6,078 bases of DNA from the NCBI GenBank assembly GCA_003497505.1, contig DNNV01000140.1:1-6078 (forward strand), given 5' to 3'. Both the position numbers and the translations under genes were made by a program. The notes under the pieces are model-generated. The model ran no database searches, was not told where the DNA came from, and worked only from the letters and a program-made list of their open reading frames with translations. Within the stretch, counting starts at the first letter, position 1. Every line of letters begins with the position of its first letter. This DNA comes from Clostridiales bacterium (GTDB taxonomy: Bacteria > Bacillota > Clostridia > Tissierellales > Sedimentibacteraceae). This document shows, piece after piece, positions 1-5,941 of the stretch.

Positions 1-161
1 AAATAATGATAAAAAGTTCCGACAGTTATGCCCACCTCTGCGCATATATCTCTTACCGTCATACTGTCGAATCCAATCTCTTCAACCATTTTATCAACAG
101 CGGCTCTTATCGCCTCTAGTGTAGCATTATCATGCTCTCTTACTACTATTTGTCTTTTCAT
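1..161 (-). CDS. TetR/AcrR-family transcriptional regulator, N-terminal part (runs off the left edge)
   Basis: The first 53 codons are present; the rest lies beyond the window. The translation starts MKRQIVVREHDN and then shows a TetR-type DNA-binding domain: a first helix (LEAIRAAVDKMVEEIGFD), then the helix-turn-helix with the hallmarks SMTVRDICAEVGI and TVGTFYHY. TetR proteins are dimeric repressors that release DNA on binding a small ligand. The ligand cannot be guessed because the C-terminal domain is missing. The chosen ATG has GAGG seven bases upstream. An in-frame ATG four codons earlier (position 173) overlaps that ribosome site and is less likely. The gene lies about 90 bases downstream of the GGDEF-EAL gene on the same strand, so co-transcription is possible, though a nearby dyad could mark separate control. 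The family call is confident; the role is unknown. Confidence 0.85.
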   Translation of the reverse strand, partial: MKRQIVVREHDNATLEAIRAAVDKMVEEIGFDSMTVRDICAEVGITVGTFYHY

Positions 162-220
162 TTTATTCCTCATTATTATTATTAAATACCAAGCAAAAAT
201 ATAGCAATATCCTCTTAGTC

Positions 221-259
221 TATATTGTAATAAATAATTCGCAAAAAATCTACAATATA
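221..259. repeat. Perfect 9-bp inverted repeat (21-bp spacer) between the GGDEF-EAL and TetR genes
   Basis: TATATTGTA at 221-229 is matched exactly by its reverse complement TACAATATA at 251-259. The right arm covers the stop codon of the GGDEF-EAL gene; the left arm lies about 60 bases upstream of the TetR start. The arms are almost pure A+T and no T-run follows on the minus strand, so it is a poor intrinsic terminator. A binding site for the TetR protein is a possible reading, but the 21-bp spacer is longer than in most TetR operators. Chance is not excluded in such AT-rich DNA. Confidence 0.4.
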
Positions 260-1827
260 TTTTTTTCAGCCAGCAATTCGCTTATCTTTTCAATGCACAT
301 GGGCCTGCCTATAAAATATCCCTGCCCGCATTCACATCCTACTCCTGTGAGATAATTCAACTGCTCTGAGGTTTCTATACCTTCGGCAATAACTCTGAAT
401 CCCAAATCATGCGCAAGCGATACAACAAATTTGACAATAGAGGAATCTTTTTCACCTATATAGCTTTCGTCAAGCTTTACTATATCTATAGGCAATTTCT
501 TTAAATACGTAATGGATGAATATCCTGTCCCAAAATCATCCAATGCAATTTTAATCCCTTTACTTTTCAAAGTATTAAGTCTTTCAATTACTGCATCCAA
601 GTCCGAAATTGCGGCTGTTTCCGTAATTTCAATTACTATTTTTTGATAATCAATATCGAAATCAGAGAATAACAGTTCAATGCTCCTGAAATTCAGGTTG
701 CTTATTATAGACTTGCTCGACAGATTTATTGACAGTTCAATGTCATTCAGTCCTTCCTTCTCCCATATTTCCTTTTGTGTTAAAGCCTTTTCGACAATTC
801 GTCTTTCAAGGTCATATATCTGTCCTGTTATTTCCGCAACGGGTATAAACTCAGCCGGAGAAATAAATCCTTCTTCGGGATGATTCCACCTGACGAGAGC
901 TTCCATTCCAATTATTCTTCCTGTCTCGAGCTCAATTTGAGGCTGATAATAAAGCTCAAACTCCTTATTATCCAGACCTTTTTGCAACTTATTTGCCATA
1001 TGCATATGCCGTATTGCTTCGTTCTGTATACCTTCTTCATAAAAGAAAATCTTATTTTTCCCTTCTTTTTTAGCAGCATACATAGCAATGTCAGAGTGCT
1101 TGAACAGCGTGTCAAAATCATATCCATCATCAGGAAATACAGCGACACCCACGCTCATTGATATGAAAAATTCTCTGCCTCCTGAGTTCCATGTGTTTCC
1201 TATGTTATTTTTCATCCTCTCAAGTATGTTGAGTAATTCTTCCCTTGTTTTATAGTCTTTGAACAAAATAGCAAATTCATCTCCGCCGAGACGAGCCACC
1301 ATATTCGGCGACTGCAGTTCTATAGACATTTTTTTGCCTAAAAACTTCAAAAAATCGTCTCCTACATAATGCCCCATGGTATCATTGATATATTTAAAAT
1401 TATCAATATCGAAGAACGCAATGGCAAACTTTACCCTCGAACTTCTCGCAAGATTCTTTATCTTATTTACAAACATGGTTCTGTTAGGAAGTCCTGTCAG
1501 CGTATCGTAATATGCCAGGTGCTTTAATTCCTTCATGGCCTTCAGTGATTCCCATGTTGCATTGTGTATTCTTGTGTTCATTCTGCTTATAAGTATGTAC
1601 AAAAGCATCATGGTTATAAGAACATACATCCATCCTTTATACGTCTGTAAATGTCTGTATACATGAAAATCAGCAGACAACATCTCAAGCATTCTGTCTG
1701 ACAATAGAATCCAAAGTACACCAAATATCCCGTATTTGACTACAATATTTACGGCTTCATTAGTTTTTATACAATTGACAATTTTGTGTATCCAAGAAAA
1801 ATCTTTAATATATTTGTTATTTTTCAA
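250..1827 (-). CDS. Membrane-anchored GGDEF-EAL protein (cyclic-di-GMP synthase/phosphodiesterase)
   Basis: 525 residues. Two hydrophobic segments (about 27-44 and 66-83) enclose a short loop with the pattern WILLSDRML...QTYKGW, an N-terminal membrane module I recall from other signalling proteins. A helical linker leads to the GGDEF domain (about 108-265), which starts DTLTGLPNR and has FDIDNFKYIND and an intact GGDEF at 181-185. The inhibitory RxxD site expected at 172-175 reads QSPN, so product inhibition is probably absent. The EAL domain (about 275-520) keeps the expected catalytic set: E309 of EAL, N368, E400, the D430-D431 pair in DDFGTGYSS, K451, E482 and Q502. Both activities could therefore be real; in many such proteins GGDEF only binds GTP and tunes the phosphodiesterase, so the net direction is unknown. 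There is no periplasmic sensor domain or PAS domain. The start is a TTG with GGGGT six bases upstream: an in-frame stop lies just before it and the next Met is residue 46, inside the first membrane-segment region. The promoter is at 1873-1901. Confidence 0.93.
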   Translation of the reverse strand: MKNNKYIKDFSWIHKIVNCIKTNEAVNIVVKYGIFGVLWILLSDRMLEMLSADFHVYRHLQTYKGWMYVLITMMLLYILISRMNTRIHNATWESLKAMKELKHLAYYDTLTGLPNRTMFVNKIKNLARSSRVKFAIAFFDIDNFKYINDTMGHYVGDDFLKFLGKKMSIELQSPNMVARLGGDEFAILFKDYKTREELLNILERMKNNIGNTWNSGGREFFISMSVGVAVFPDDGYDFDTLFKHSDIAMYAAKKEGKNKIFFYEEGIQNEAIRHMHMANKLQKGLDNKEFELYYQPQIELETGRIIGMEALVRWNHPEEGFISPAEFIPVAEITGQIYDLERRIVEKALTQKEIWEKEGLNDIELSINLSSKSIISNLNFRSIELLFSDFDIDYQKIVIEITETAAISDLDAVIERLNTLKSKGIKIALDDFGTGYSSITYLKKLPIDIVKLDESYIGEKDSSIVKFVVSLAHDLGFRVIAEGIETSEQLNYLTGVGCECGQGYFIGRPMCIEKISELLAEKNIL

Positions 1828-1872
1828 AAATTTACCCCATTATATAAATATTAATTTTTTAAACTTAGTCCT

Positions 1873-1901
1873 ATTCTATACAATTTAGCATTTTTTGTAA
1901 A
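1873..1901 (-). promoter_or_regulatory. Sigma-A-type promoter of the GGDEF-EAL gene
   Basis: Read on the minus strand, TTTACA (1901-1896) and TAGAAT (1878-1873) are separated by exactly 17 bases; each differs from consensus at one position. Transcription would start near 1866, giving a leader of about 40 bases before the TTG start. That leader is too short to hold a cyclic-di-GMP riboswitch. Confidence 0.65.
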
Positions 1902-1910
1902 TAGCTAAAT
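1883..1910. promoter_or_regulatory. 7-bp dyad bracketing the -35 box of the GGDEF-EAL promoter (possible operator)
   Basis: ATTTAGC at 1883-1889 and its exact reverse complement GCTAAAT at 1904-1910 lie 14 bases apart, with the -35 hexamer (1896-1901) between them. The arm centres are 21 bases apart, about two helical turns, the geometry expected for a dimeric regulator. This placement is the only evidence for function; the DNA is AT-rich and chance is possible. Confidence 0.3.
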
Positions 1911-1946
1911 ATTTTATATTTTCAAATTTTTATTGTTAAGTTTTAA

Positions 1947-1988
1947 TTGTATTTATTATAGAAATATTGTAAAATATCCTCGTATAAT
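1947..1988 (+). promoter_or_regulatory. Promoter region of the leader ORF and rsgA
   Basis: A perfect TATAAT stands at 1983-1988, but no good -35 box lies 16-18 bases upstream of it. A second candidate is TTGTAT (1947-1952), 17 bases, then TAAAAT (1970-1975). Either would start transcription upstream of the ribosome site at 2004-2010. The region clearly has promoter character; which pair is used cannot be told from the sequence. Confidence 0.45.
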
Positions 1989-2019
1989 ATACAAACTGAC
2001 GCGAAGGGAGTGTTGTTTT

Positions 2020-2076
2020 ATGATTTACGCTACTATTAAAAACATTGCAGCAACAGCGGAGGTATATAGTCTATAG
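2020..2076 (+). CDS. Putative 18-residue leader peptide upstream of rsgA
   Basis: An ATG with a plausible ribosome site (GAAGGGAG at 2003-2010, nine-base spacer) opens a short frame encoding MIYATIKNIAATAEVYSL, then TAG. It resembles no protein I know. Its last codons form the left arm of a hairpin (2057-2089), and its stop codon falls in that hairpin's loop. It ends 34 bases before the preferred rsgA start, in a different frame. This layout resembles leader peptides of translational attenuators, such as those before erm and cat genes, but no stalling motif is recognised. It may instead be a chance ORF in the 5' leader. Confidence 0.4.
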   Translation: MIYATIKNIAATAEVYSL

Positions 2077-2105
2077 TAATATTCCTCCGAAAATAATTCA
2101 GGAGG
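2057..2105 (+). promoter_or_regulatory. Two mutually exclusive RNA hairpins controlling the rsgA ribosome site (candidate attenuator)
   Basis: Stem A pairs 2057-2067 with 2079-2089: CGGAGG with CCTCCG, one T-T mismatch, then four A-T pairs, closing an 11-base loop. Stem B pairs CCTCC (2084-2088) with GGAGG (2101-2105), which is the core of the rsgA Shine-Dalgarno sequence, over a 12-base loop. The same CCTCC cannot be in both. With A formed, the ribosome site is free; if A is opened, for example by a ribosome on the leader ORF, CCTCC could mask it. The pairing is visible; the regulatory role is inferred. Stem B is only five pairs. Confidence 0.4.
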
Positions 2106-2110
2106 CTAAA

Positions 2111-3175
2111 TTGATTAAAATTAATATGACAAACTACGGACTCAGTGAAAGATTTCTGAGTGAGTCCAAACTTTATGAAAATTTAACAGTTGGAAGAATC
2201 ATTTCTCAAGATAAAGACCTGTACAAAACTATTACCGAAAACGGTGAAAAAAGAGCACAGGTGTCAGGTAAATTCAGATATAATGCATCAAGCTTGTCTG
2301 ACTATCCATCTACAGGTGATTTCGTAATGCTCAGTGACAATGAAGACGGAAATGCAATTATACACCATGTTCTCACAAGAAAGAGCGCTTTTATCCGAAA
2401 GGCCGCAGGAACATCAAATAATGAGCAGGTGGTAGCTGCAAATATTGATACGGTCTTTATATGCATGGCTCTCAACAACGACTTTAACCTGAGAAGACTT
2501 GAGCGTTACATGGGAGTAGCATGGGACAGCGGTGCAACACCTGTTGTCATTCTCACAAAGGCAGATTTGAACAGCAGTATTGAGCAAACAATGGCAGAAC
2601 TGCAGACTGTCGCTTTAAGTACAGATATTATTGTAACATCAAGTATGACCGAAGACGGATACCTTCCGGTAATGGAGTATATACACCCCGGAAAAACCGT
2701 AGCTTTCATAGGTTCCTCAGGGGTGGGAAAAACAACCCTTGTTAACAGGCTTATAGGAAGCAGTGTGTATGAGACTAATTCAACAAGAAATGACGACAGA
2801 GGGAGACATACAACCACTAAGAGAGAGCTTGTGCTTCTGAATTCCGGAGGCATCGTAATAGATACGCCTGGTATGAGAGAGCTTGGAATAGAAAGCGCTG
2901 ATTTATCCAAAGCATTTTCCGATATTGATGAGCTGTCATCACTTTGCCGATTCAACGACTGCACCCACACCACCGAACCTGGATGTGCCGTGATAGAGGC
3001 AATAGAAAATGGAACTCTTTCAAAAGAACGTTTTTTAAGCTTTTTAAAACTGAAAAAAGAGGCGAAATATGACGGTCTTAACTCAAAACAAATAGAAACA
3101 AAAAAAATAAATGAAATGTTCAAAGATCACGGCGGTATGAAGAATGCTCGTAAATATATGAAAACAAAAAAATGA
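2111..3175 (+). CDS. rsgA: Ribosome small-subunit-dependent GTPase A (RsgA/YloQ/YjeQ)
   Basis: 354 residues from the chosen start. RsgA is a cytoplasmic GTPase that checks late 30S subunit maturation and leaves the subunit on GTP hydrolysis. The order is that of a circularly permuted GTPase: an N-terminal OB-fold (about 25-90), G4 TKAD at 149-152, the P-loop GSSGVGKT at 201-208, the switch region RGRHTTTKRE at 230-239, G3 DTPG at 251-254, then a zinc-binding cluster C279-x4-C284-x-H286-x5-C292 and a basic helical tail. All key residues are present. The start is a TTG at 2111 with AGGAGG (2100-2105) five bases upstream; the N-terminus then reads MIKINMTNYGLSERF, fitting relatives that begin near an 'xxYGL' motif. 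An ATG at 2126 is too far from that ribosome site, and an upstream in-frame TTG at 2045 has none. The gene appears monocistronic and ends at a strong terminator. Confidence 0.95.
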   Translation: MIKINMTNYGLSERFLSESKLYENLTVGRIISQDKDLYKTITENGEKRAQVSGKFRYNASSLSDYPSTGDFVMLSDNEDGNAIIHHVLTRKSAFIRKAAGTSNNEQVVAANIDTVFICMALNNDFNLRRLERYMGVAWDSGATPVVILTKADLNSSIEQTMAELQTVALSTDIIVTSSMTEDGYLPVMEYIHPGKTVAFIGSSGVGKTTLVNRLIGSSVYETNSTRNDDRGRHTTTKRELVLLNSGGIVIDTPGMRELGIESADLSKAFSDIDELSSLCRFNDCTHTTEPGCAVIEAIENGTLSKERFLSFLKLKKEAKYDGLNSKQIETKKINEMFKDHGGMKNARKYMKTKK

Positions 3176-3183
3176 TGTAATTA

Positions 3184-3223
3184 AAAATGCGTTGAAGATT
3201 GCCATGAGACTTCAACGCATTTT
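3184..3223. terminator. Bidirectional intrinsic terminator between rsgA and the HAD gene
   Basis: AAAATGCGTTGAAG (3184-3197) pairs perfectly with 3210-3223, a 14-bp stem with a 12-base loop. The outer A-T pairs supply a U-run on whichever strand is transcribed (TTTTATTAAATTT rightward, TTTTTAATT leftward). It lies between the stop codons of two convergent genes, nine bases after rsgA and directly next to the HAD stop, so it can serve both. Confidence 0.9.
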
Positions 3224-3224
3224 A

Positions 3225-3866
3225 TTAAATTTCATTGCTTAGCATATTTTCTGCAAGCGCAGGCAATTCGCTTAAACTATTGATATAGATAACTTCTTCA
3301 TTAATATTGCCAAACCCATATTTAGCATGTATGAACGGGATGCCAGCTGAATTTGCGGCATTGCAGTCTCCTTGAGTATCCCCAACATAAACTGCCCTGT
3401 CCAATTTATTTCTTTCTATTATAAGCTTAATATTTTCGCCCTTAGGCAAATTTGTTCTTCCGTGGTTTTCAAAATCACTGAAATAACTTCCCATTTTGTG
3501 ATGGCTTAGAAATGACTCTATATAGCGCTCCTGACAATTACTGACTATATATAGGCCGTAATTTTTTGCCAGCTTTGCAAGTGTCTCTTCCAGTCCCGGA
3601 TACAGCCTGCCACCGCTCTGCTCCAGATAAAACACTTCTGTTCTGCAGCATTCTTTAATAAGGTCAATTGCATTATGAGGTGTAACATCAGTTGATATAA
3701 CCTCTGCAATTTCTTCAATTGTTTTGCCCATCAGGCCTTCAAGAATTTCCTCAGTAATGGTATAACCAATTCCATGTTCTCTGAGAACAAGGTTCCATGA
3801 CCTGACAACCTGCTCTGTAGGATTCCACAGTGTTCCGTCCAAATCAAATATAATACCTGTTTTCAT
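3225..3866 (-). CDS. HAD-superfamily hydrolase, phosphoglycolate phosphatase-like
   Basis: 213 residues, the usual length for a HAD subfamily IA phosphatase with a small helical cap. Motif I is DLDGT (nucleophile D8, acid D10); the cap spans about 15-85; motif II is S109 in YIVSN; motif III is K142 in LPKGENIK; motif IV is GDTQGD with D163 and D167. The set is complete, so it should be an active, magnesium-dependent cytoplasmic phosphatase. The fold is shared by phosphoglycolate phosphatase (Gph), pyrophosphatase PpaX and other small-phosphomonoester enzymes, and the substrate cannot be settled from sequence. ATG start with AGGAG six bases upstream. It lies downstream of the radical SAM/DUF4130 pair on the same strand but has its own consensus promoter. 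If it were a true Gph it would clear 2-phosphoglycolate released during repair of oxidised DNA ends, which would suit the neighbours; this is speculation. Confidence 0.88.
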   Translation of the reverse strand: MKTGIIFDLDGTLWNPTEQVVRSWNLVLREHGIGYTITEEILEGLMGKTIEEIAEVISTDVTPHNAIDLIKECCRTEVFYLEQSGGRLYPGLEETLAKLAKNYGLYIVSNCQERYIESFLSHHKMGSYFSDFENHGRTNLPKGENIKLIIERNKLDRAVYVGDTQGDCNAANSAGIPFIHAKYGFGNINEEVIYINSLSELPALAENMLSNEI

Positions 3867-3898
3867 GTAATTCTCCTGACATTATTCATATAATACTA

Positions 3899-3927
3899 AT
3901 TATATTACTTAACCACACCTATGTCAA
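3899..3927 (-). promoter_or_regulatory. Perfect-consensus sigma-A promoter of the HAD gene
   Basis: On the minus strand TTGACA (3927-3922) and TATAAT (3904-3899), both exact consensus, are separated by exactly 17 bases. The -35 box begins seven bases beyond the stop codon of the DUF4130 gene. The start of transcription would be near 3892, leaving a leader of about 25 bases with the ribosome site. Confidence 0.88.
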
Positions 3928-3934
3928 TTTGCTG

Positions 3935-4663
3935 TCATTTGAACTCTGTCATATTTTTTCTGTATCTTGCGGGAACAAATTTAAACTGAAGGTCGGTATT
4001 TATCCTTTCCTTGATGGCCAGATCCGTAAAATACTGCTTCCATAATTCATGTACTGTTTTTTCCTGAATGGAGTACTCCATGTTTTCGATGCGGATATTC
4101 TCTTTAATTTCCCATGAATTGTCCGCGTACACTGCTGCTTTCATTCTTTTTTCATCATAAATAATGAACTTTTCGTACTTGTATCTGTCGGCAAAATGCT
4201 CAATGAGCAAAATGAGAATATCATTATCGGGCGATAATTTTGAGTATAAAACCCCTCCTATATCAGAAAACCTAAGAATACCAAGAAAACCATGAACTTC
4301 CTTTTTCACCTTCAACACCGCCGTATTCAGCGGCAGAACCTTGTCATGTGTATAAAAATTCATAGTGTTTTTCCCATATTTAAAGGCAAATATTAAAAAT
4401 TCCAGTATGATGTTTTCCTTATTGGAGGCATTGGATAAATAGCAATAGTACACATCCTCATATGCTTCAGCCGATACCTTGCAATTGATGGCCTCTGCCA
4501 CAGTTCCTGCCATATGGGCATCCGTTTCAACAATGGCGAAGCAATTTAAAATTGACTGCTGGTAGCTTCTTACATCGTAAATACCGTCCGCATGCTCTTT
4601 TTTATAATGATGGTGAATGCATGTGAGCAATCCCTCAAATGTGCCGTCATATAAATAATCCAT
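3935..4663 (-). CDS. DUF4130-domain protein (TIGR03915 type), partner of the radical SAM DNA-linked protein
   Basis: 242 residues, soluble, with no signal peptide or membrane segment. I recognise the family by its ends: the opening YDGTFEGLLTCIHHHY, the middle EVHGFLGILRFSDI...LYSKLSPDNDILILLIEHFADR, and the closing RINTDLQFKFVPARYRKNMTEF. This is the DUF4130/TIGR03915 'probable DNA metabolism protein' family, which from memory is encoded next to the TIGR03916 radical SAM protein and in some genomes is fused to a uracil-DNA-glycosylase-like domain. No glycosylase domain is present here; the length fits the stand-alone form. No catalytic residues are known to me, so the biochemical function is unassigned. 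The ATG is nine bases from the last base of the radical SAM stop codon, and its ribosome site (AGAGGT) overlaps that stop, indicating translational coupling and probable joint action. Confidence 0.85.
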   Translation of the reverse strand: MDYLYDGTFEGLLTCIHHHYKKEHADGIYDVRSYQQSILNCFAIVETDAHMAGTVAEAINCKVSAEAYEDVYYCYLSNASNKENIILEFLIFAFKYGKNTMNFYTHDKVLPLNTAVLKVKKEVHGFLGILRFSDIGGVLYSKLSPDNDILILLIEHFADRYKYEKFIIYDEKRMKAAVYADNSWEIKENIRIENMEYSIQEKTVHELWKQYFTDLAIKERINTDLQFKFVPARYRKNMTEFK

Positions 4664-4671
4664 AGTTACCT

Positions 4672-5919
4672 CTAAAGCAGCTCAAACATAGAAAGCTGTT
4701 GTTGTACTTCTTTCTGTCGCAGTTCTTCCTTTATTACTTCAGGTTCAAACTTTACGTTTCCGTAATATTTGCCTTTAACCGTGATAAAATATCTTGCCCT
4801 TTTTAATACAGTCCTCATTTTTTTCAGTGAGTCATAAGAAAGCTCTGCATTTTTTCTTTCTCTGACAATTCTTTGGGCGCTTGTAACACCCAATCCCGGT
4901 ATTCTGAGCAGCTCTTTATAGGATGCCTTGTTTATTTCAATTGGAAATCTATGAATGTTTCTCAACGCATACATCATTTTGGGGTCAAATTCTAAATTCA
5001 GGTTTTGCTCAATTTCCGTAAAAAGCTCCTCTGAATGAAAATAATAAAAACGCATGAGCCAATCAGCCTGATAAAGCCTGTGCTCTCTTAAAAGCGGAGG
5101 CATGGTGCTTACAGCAGGAAGATTGGGAGATGAAATAACAGGAATGTATGCCGAAAAAAACACACGCTTCATATTGAATCTGTCGTATAAATTTTGAGAA
5201 AGGCTCAAAATTGTTTTATCATTGTCCGGCGTTGCCCCTATTATCATTTGCGTTGATTGTCCGCCTGGAACAAAGCGGGGAGTGTTTTTAAATGATCTCT
5301 TATCTTCTATGGTTCTTGTAATTTCATTGTTTATCAATGACATGGGATTTATAATGTTTTCTATTTTTTTCTGGGGAGCCAGCATCTTTAGGCTTTCTCT
5401 TGTGGGAAGCTCTATATTTACGCTCATACGGTCTGCAAGCATGCCGGTTTTCTGCACGAGCATGGGATTCGCCCCTGGAATAACCTTTACATGAACATAT
5501 CCCCAGAAATTGTACTTATACCTGAGCAGTTCAAGAACTCTATATATATTCTCCATTGTATAGTCCGGGCTTTTTTCCACGGCAGAACTCAAAAAAAGTC
5601 CCTCAATATAATTTCTCCTGTAAAACTGAATTGTCAGCTCCGCTACCTCATCAGGTGTGAAAGATGCCCTCTTAACATTGTTCGTAACCCTGTTGAGGCA
5701 GTAATTGCAATCATATATACAATCATTGGTCAACAGTATCTTGAGAAGAGATATGCATCTTCCGTCTGCGGACCATGCATGACATATTCCTGCAGCTGAA
5801 GCATTGCCTATGCCTCCCACCGTATTGTTTTTTCTTTCGACACCACTGGAAACACATGATACATCATACTTTGCAGCATCAGATAAAATTTTTAGCTTTT
5901 CAAATATATTATCGTCCAT
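4672..5919 (-). CDS. Putative DNA modification/repair radical SAM protein (TIGR03916 type)
   Basis: 415 residues, the usual family length of about 400. The radical SAM cluster site is C67-x3-C71-x2-C74 (CIYDCNYC), which should hold a 4Fe-4S cluster that cleaves S-adenosylmethionine. Three more cysteines precede it: C22 (YDVSCVSSG), C46 followed by H47 (GICHAW) and C55 (DGRC). Family signatures include RRNYIEGLFLSS (101-112), VKVIPGA, SVNIELPTRESLKMLAPQK, PGGQSTQMIIGAT (218-230) and LLREHRLYQADWLMRFY (276-292). Near the C-terminus, ELLRIPGLGVTSAQRIVRER (336-355) is a helix-hairpin-helix, a non-specific DNA-binding motif. The last residues contain QLSMF (408-412), resembling a sliding-clamp-binding peptide. 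The family is linked to DNA repair or modification by its neighbours and fusions; its reaction is unknown to me. ATG start; GGTGAG just upstream matches the 16S rRNA tail. First gene of an operon with the DUF4130 gene eight bases downstream. Confidence 0.92.
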   Translation of the reverse strand: MDDNIFEKLKILSDAAKYDVSCVSSGVERKNNTVGGIGNASAAGICHAWSADGRCISLLKILLTNDCIYDCNYCLNRVTNNVKRASFTPDEVAELTIQFYRRNYIEGLFLSSAVEKSPDYTMENIYRVLELLRYKYNFWGYVHVKVIPGANPMLVQKTGMLADRMSVNIELPTRESLKMLAPQKKIENIINPMSLINNEITRTIEDKRSFKNTPRFVPGGQSTQMIIGATPDNDKTILSLSQNLYDRFNMKRVFFSAYIPVISSPNLPAVSTMPPLLREHRLYQADWLMRFYYFHSEELFTEIEQNLNLEFDPKMMYALRNIHRFPIEINKASYKELLRIPGLGVTSAQRIVRERKNAELSYDSLKKMRTVLKRARYFITVKGKYYGNVKFEPEVIKEELRQKEVQQQLSMFELL

Positions 5920-5941
5920 AATCTCACCGTTGAAAATTTAT

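Noticed and set aside
174..205. Promoter directly in front of the TetR gene (TTGCTA-N17-TAATAA on the minus strand)
   Set aside because: The -10 match is poor and transcription would start almost on the ribosome site, leaving no room for a leader.
912..1148. Short open frames overlapping the GGDEF-EAL gene on either strand
   Set aside because: They lie within conserved GGDEF/EAL coding sequence and lack recognisable protein features.
1828..1870. Cyclic-di-GMP riboswitch before the GGDEF-EAL gene
   Set aside because: The leader is only about 40 bases of A+T-rich sequence, without the conserved aptamer pattern.
2045..2110. Longer rsgA start at the in-frame TTG at 2045
   Set aside because: No ribosome site precedes it, the extra 22 residues (QQQRRYIVYSN...) do not resemble RsgA N-termini, and a strong AGGAGG stands just before the TTG at 2111.
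2506..3123. 205-codon open frame on the minus strand inside rsgA
   Set aside because: It lies wholly antisense to a well-supported conserved gene, has low-complexity Ser/Leu-rich composition and matches no family I know.
3935..4663. Uracil-DNA-glycosylase domain in the DUF4130 protein
   Set aside because: The protein has only the stand-alone family length, and no glycosylase motifs are seen before or after the DUF4130 part.
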